Shown here in pieces: positions 6,375 through 7,757 of a stretch of DNA of 7,757 nt (position 1 is its first letter; each line of letters opens with the position of its first letter). The notes beneath the pieces were generated by a model. The model was not told the origin of the DNA. It worked only from the letters and a program-made list of their open reading frames with translations, and did no database searches. This DNA comes from Bacteroidota bacterium (GTDB lineage: Bacteria > Bacteroidota > Ignavibacteria > Ignavibacteriales > Ignavibacteriaceae). A program made the position numbers and the translations under genes. The DNA lies in contig JAJYCM010000121.1 of NCBI GenBank assembly GCA_021778375.1, forward strand, positions 1 to 7,757, read 5' to 3'.

Positions 6375-7322
6375 TTAGTTATATCCAAATGAATTTATAT
6401 ATGATCGGACAAGATCAATTCTGAAACTTGCTTTATAGTAAGAACCGAAAATTCCAAAACCGCCTGTAATATTTGAGTAGTCTGCTGCATCAAGATTTAC
6501 TGTAAATCCGTCAACTGACTGCTGCAAAGAAGAATAATATGTCGAAAGATTTTCATCGTAGGCAATTACGTCCACAATAATTTTTGAAATCGTAAAATCA
6601 CTTTTGTTTTTATCAGTGCCTGATAGTTCTGTCATAGCTTCATTAAGCGTTGAATAATCTATTGTAAAAAAGTTAATTTTAGTCAACTGCGGATAATTTG
6701 GAGTTAGGTTACCATTTTGATTAAAATAAGAAAGGGGCACAAAAAAATTCTTTGGGTTAGTATCGCCTTTCTGATAATAGATAATCGATATTCTTGGCGC
6801 ATAATAAACATTCCCCAAATCTTTCCAACCAACATAAATTTGCGAATTTTGTGTTGGATCAAAAGTATCATTACTAGCCTGATCGAAAAATCCATATCCA
6901 GCGTCTGGTGTTTTGGTTATAGAAGTCAATAATAACCCATTTGGCAGTAATGCTTGAATTTCGACATAGCTATTAGGTGCAGGCTTTAGATTCTTACAAT
7001 AATAAAAGTTTACGTTGGAATTATAACGTGATGAATCTACTCTTGCTATCGAACTATCTCTCATTATATACAATGAATCATTATACCATACATTAACTTC
7101 AGCGCCGATAATTGCTACATTTTCAGAATCTGCAAAAGGATTAAATCCGGCGGGCTGATAACTTTTAGAAAGAGTGACTACTTGTAAAGTAGTATCGCTT
7201 CTAATTATTCCACTTAGAACATATCTCTCTCTGAAAGGAGCGTAAGGATTTAATGAATTACTGCACGAATAAAATATAGAGATAGAAATAAGAGTTAATA
7301 TAGCAATTAATAATTTTTTCAT
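6375..7322 (-). CDS. DUF4249-type lipoprotein, partner of a TonB-dependent receptor
   Basis: This 315-residue predicted lipoprotein has KK, a hydrophobic segment 4-17 and a lipobox-like IFYSC placing the lipidated cysteine at C20. The body looks like the DUF4249 family: an early RYVLSGIIRSDTTLQVVTLS strand pair (about 33-52), then VAIIGAEVNVW (69-79), a TKTPDAG turn (136-142), and near the end NITGGFGIFGSYY (285-296) before the final strand. Those last features ('N-x-x-G-G-x-G-x-F-G') are what I recognise most clearly. DUF4249 genes in Bacteroidota typically sit directly after a TonB-dependent receptor, in the position that SusD takes in sugar systems. That arrangement is seen here: the start ATG overlaps the receptor stop by four bases. 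Its role is presumed to be capture or gating of the receptor's substrate at the outer membrane; the substrate is unknown. The start lacks an SD and probably depends on coupling. Family call by eye, without a profile search. Confidence 0.8.
   Translation of the reverse strand: MKKLLIAILTLISISIFYSCSNSLNPYAPFRERYVLSGIIRSDTTLQVVTLSKSYQPAGFNPFADSENVAIIGAEVNVWYNDSLYIMRDSSIARVDSSRYNSNVNFYYCKNLKPAPNSYVEIQALLPNGLLLTSITKTPDAGYGFFDQASNDTFDPTQNSQIYVGWKDLGNVYYAPRISIIYYQKGDTNPKNFFVPLSYFNQNGNLTPNYPQLTKINFFTIDYSTLNEAMTELSGTDKNKSDFTISKIIVDVIAYDENLSTYYSSLQQSVDGFTVNLDAADYSNITGGFGIFGSYYKASFRIDLVRSYINSFGYN
7319..7322 (-). other. ATGA start-stop overlap coupling the receptor and DUF4249 genes
   Basis: On the minus strand the sequence ATGA contains both the ATG of the DUF4249-type gene (7322-7320) and the TGA stop of the receptor (7321-7319). 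With no SD visible upstream, re-initiation by ribosomes finishing the receptor is the likely way the second gene is translated. This would hold the two products near a fixed ratio. Confidence 0.85.
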
Positions 7323-7757
7323 AGTTCAATTTTTATTGTTGCAGTCGGAAGAAAAGGAAGCATATTTACCCGCTCGCCTGTATCCCTCTTGAAATAAAAA
7401 ATATTCGCGCGGTTATAAACATTAATTATACTTGCATCGAGACGAAACCTGACCCAAGATATATTAAAAGATTTTGAAAGGCTTAAATCAAGTCTATGAT
7501 AATCCGGTAGTCTTCCCAAATCTTTGTCAGACAATATCTGAAGGGGCTGATAATTTTCATAAATCGGCCAGTCGGAATAAAGATCGTTAAAATATAATTT
7601 ATTATAAAAGCCAAGAGATTGAGTAAAAGGCAAACCAGTATTATAAACCCAAGTAATAGTTGCATACCAGTCGTTGCCAAAATTATATTCCAAAGTTAAA
7701 TCGATGGAATTGCGCGAATCATAGCGCGGATAATAAAGCCAGCCGTTAACATCTTTG
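7319..7757 (-). CDS. TonB-dependent outer-membrane receptor, C-terminal barrel fragment (5' end off window)
   Basis: The frame is open from the right edge to TGA 7321-7319, giving 145 residues, and no real start lies inside. It shows alternating beta strands and turns of an outer-membrane barrel: YYPRYDSRNSIDLTLEYNFG, then WYATITWVYNTGLPF. Next comes the periplasm-proximal pattern DYHRLDLSLSKSF, then WVRFRLDASIINVYNRANIF with the typical 'hydrophobic-N-x-x-N-R-x-N' motif. It ends LPFLPTATIKIEL as the closing strand. These are standard final strands of Bacteroidota TonB-dependent receptors, which take up large or scarce substrates with TonB/ExbBD energy. The plug, any N-terminal carboxypeptidase-like domain and the specificity loops are off the window, so the ligand cannot be inferred. 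The partner gene is DUF4249, not SusD, arguing against a classic SusCD glycan system. The closing residue is L rather than the usual aromatic. First visible gene of a three-gene operon whose promoter must lie beyond the right edge. Confidence 0.88.
   Translation of the reverse strand, partial: KDVNGWLYYPRYDSRNSIDLTLEYNFGNDWYATITWVYNTGLPFTQSLGFYNKLYFNDLYSDWPIYENYQPLQILSDKDLGRLPDYHRLDLSLSKSFNISWVRFRLDASIINVYNRANIFYFKRDTGERVNMLPFLPTATIKIEL

Noticed and set aside
6371..6388. TTG start at 6388 for the PEGA-propeller gene
   Set aside because: It would overlap the preceding gene by 14 bases and add six non-signal residues; ATG 6370 gives a normal lipoprotein leader four bases after the upstream stop.

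Overview
The window is AT-rich, and its gene set points to the Bacteroidota/Ignavibacteriota/Chlorobiota group. The evidence is a short primary sigma factor without region 1.1, an S9B dipeptidyl peptidase IV, a TonB-dependent receptor followed by a DUF4249-type lipoprotein, PEGA plus 'two-component regulator propeller' repeats, and mostly absent Shine-Dalgarno (SD) sequences. Ignavibacteria-like is my best guess from gene style alone. No marker in the window settles the class.

Left part (plus strand): the 3' end of a gene ending in an excisionase/MerR-type helix-turn-helix wing (2-127). Then comes an AT-rich upstream region with a candidate Bacteroidota-style promoter (257-289) and a strong SD ahead of a TTG start. 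Next are the housekeeping sigma factor rpoD (369-1226), a hairpin terminator (1237-1276), and a membrane-anchored MltD-like lytic transglycosylase (1382-2353). A long hairpin at 2363-2399 lies between the convergent transglycosylase and peptidase genes and can serve both as a terminator.

Right part (minus strand): a complete, exported dipeptidyl peptidase IV (2414-4672) forms its own transcription unit. It is separated by about 200 bp, including a minus-strand terminator hairpin, from a three-gene operon read from the right edge leftwards. The operon order is the C-terminal barrel of a TonB-dependent receptor (7319 to the edge), a DUF4249-type lipoprotein overlapping it by ATGA (6375-7322), and four bases later a lipoprotein with two PEGA domains and a seven-bladed propeller (4877-6370). 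The inferred theme is an outer-membrane uptake or sensing assembly: receptor, surface or periplasmic lipoprotein partner, and a propeller lipoprotein of unknown role. The peptidase would release dipeptides in the periplasm.

Most of the window is ordinary chromosome. I see no CRISPR array, tRNA, rRNA, insertion sequence or defence system. The points most worth checking are the kinase-free PEGA-propeller lipoprotein as third member of the receptor operon, and the SD/TTG start of rpoD beside genes that lack SDs.
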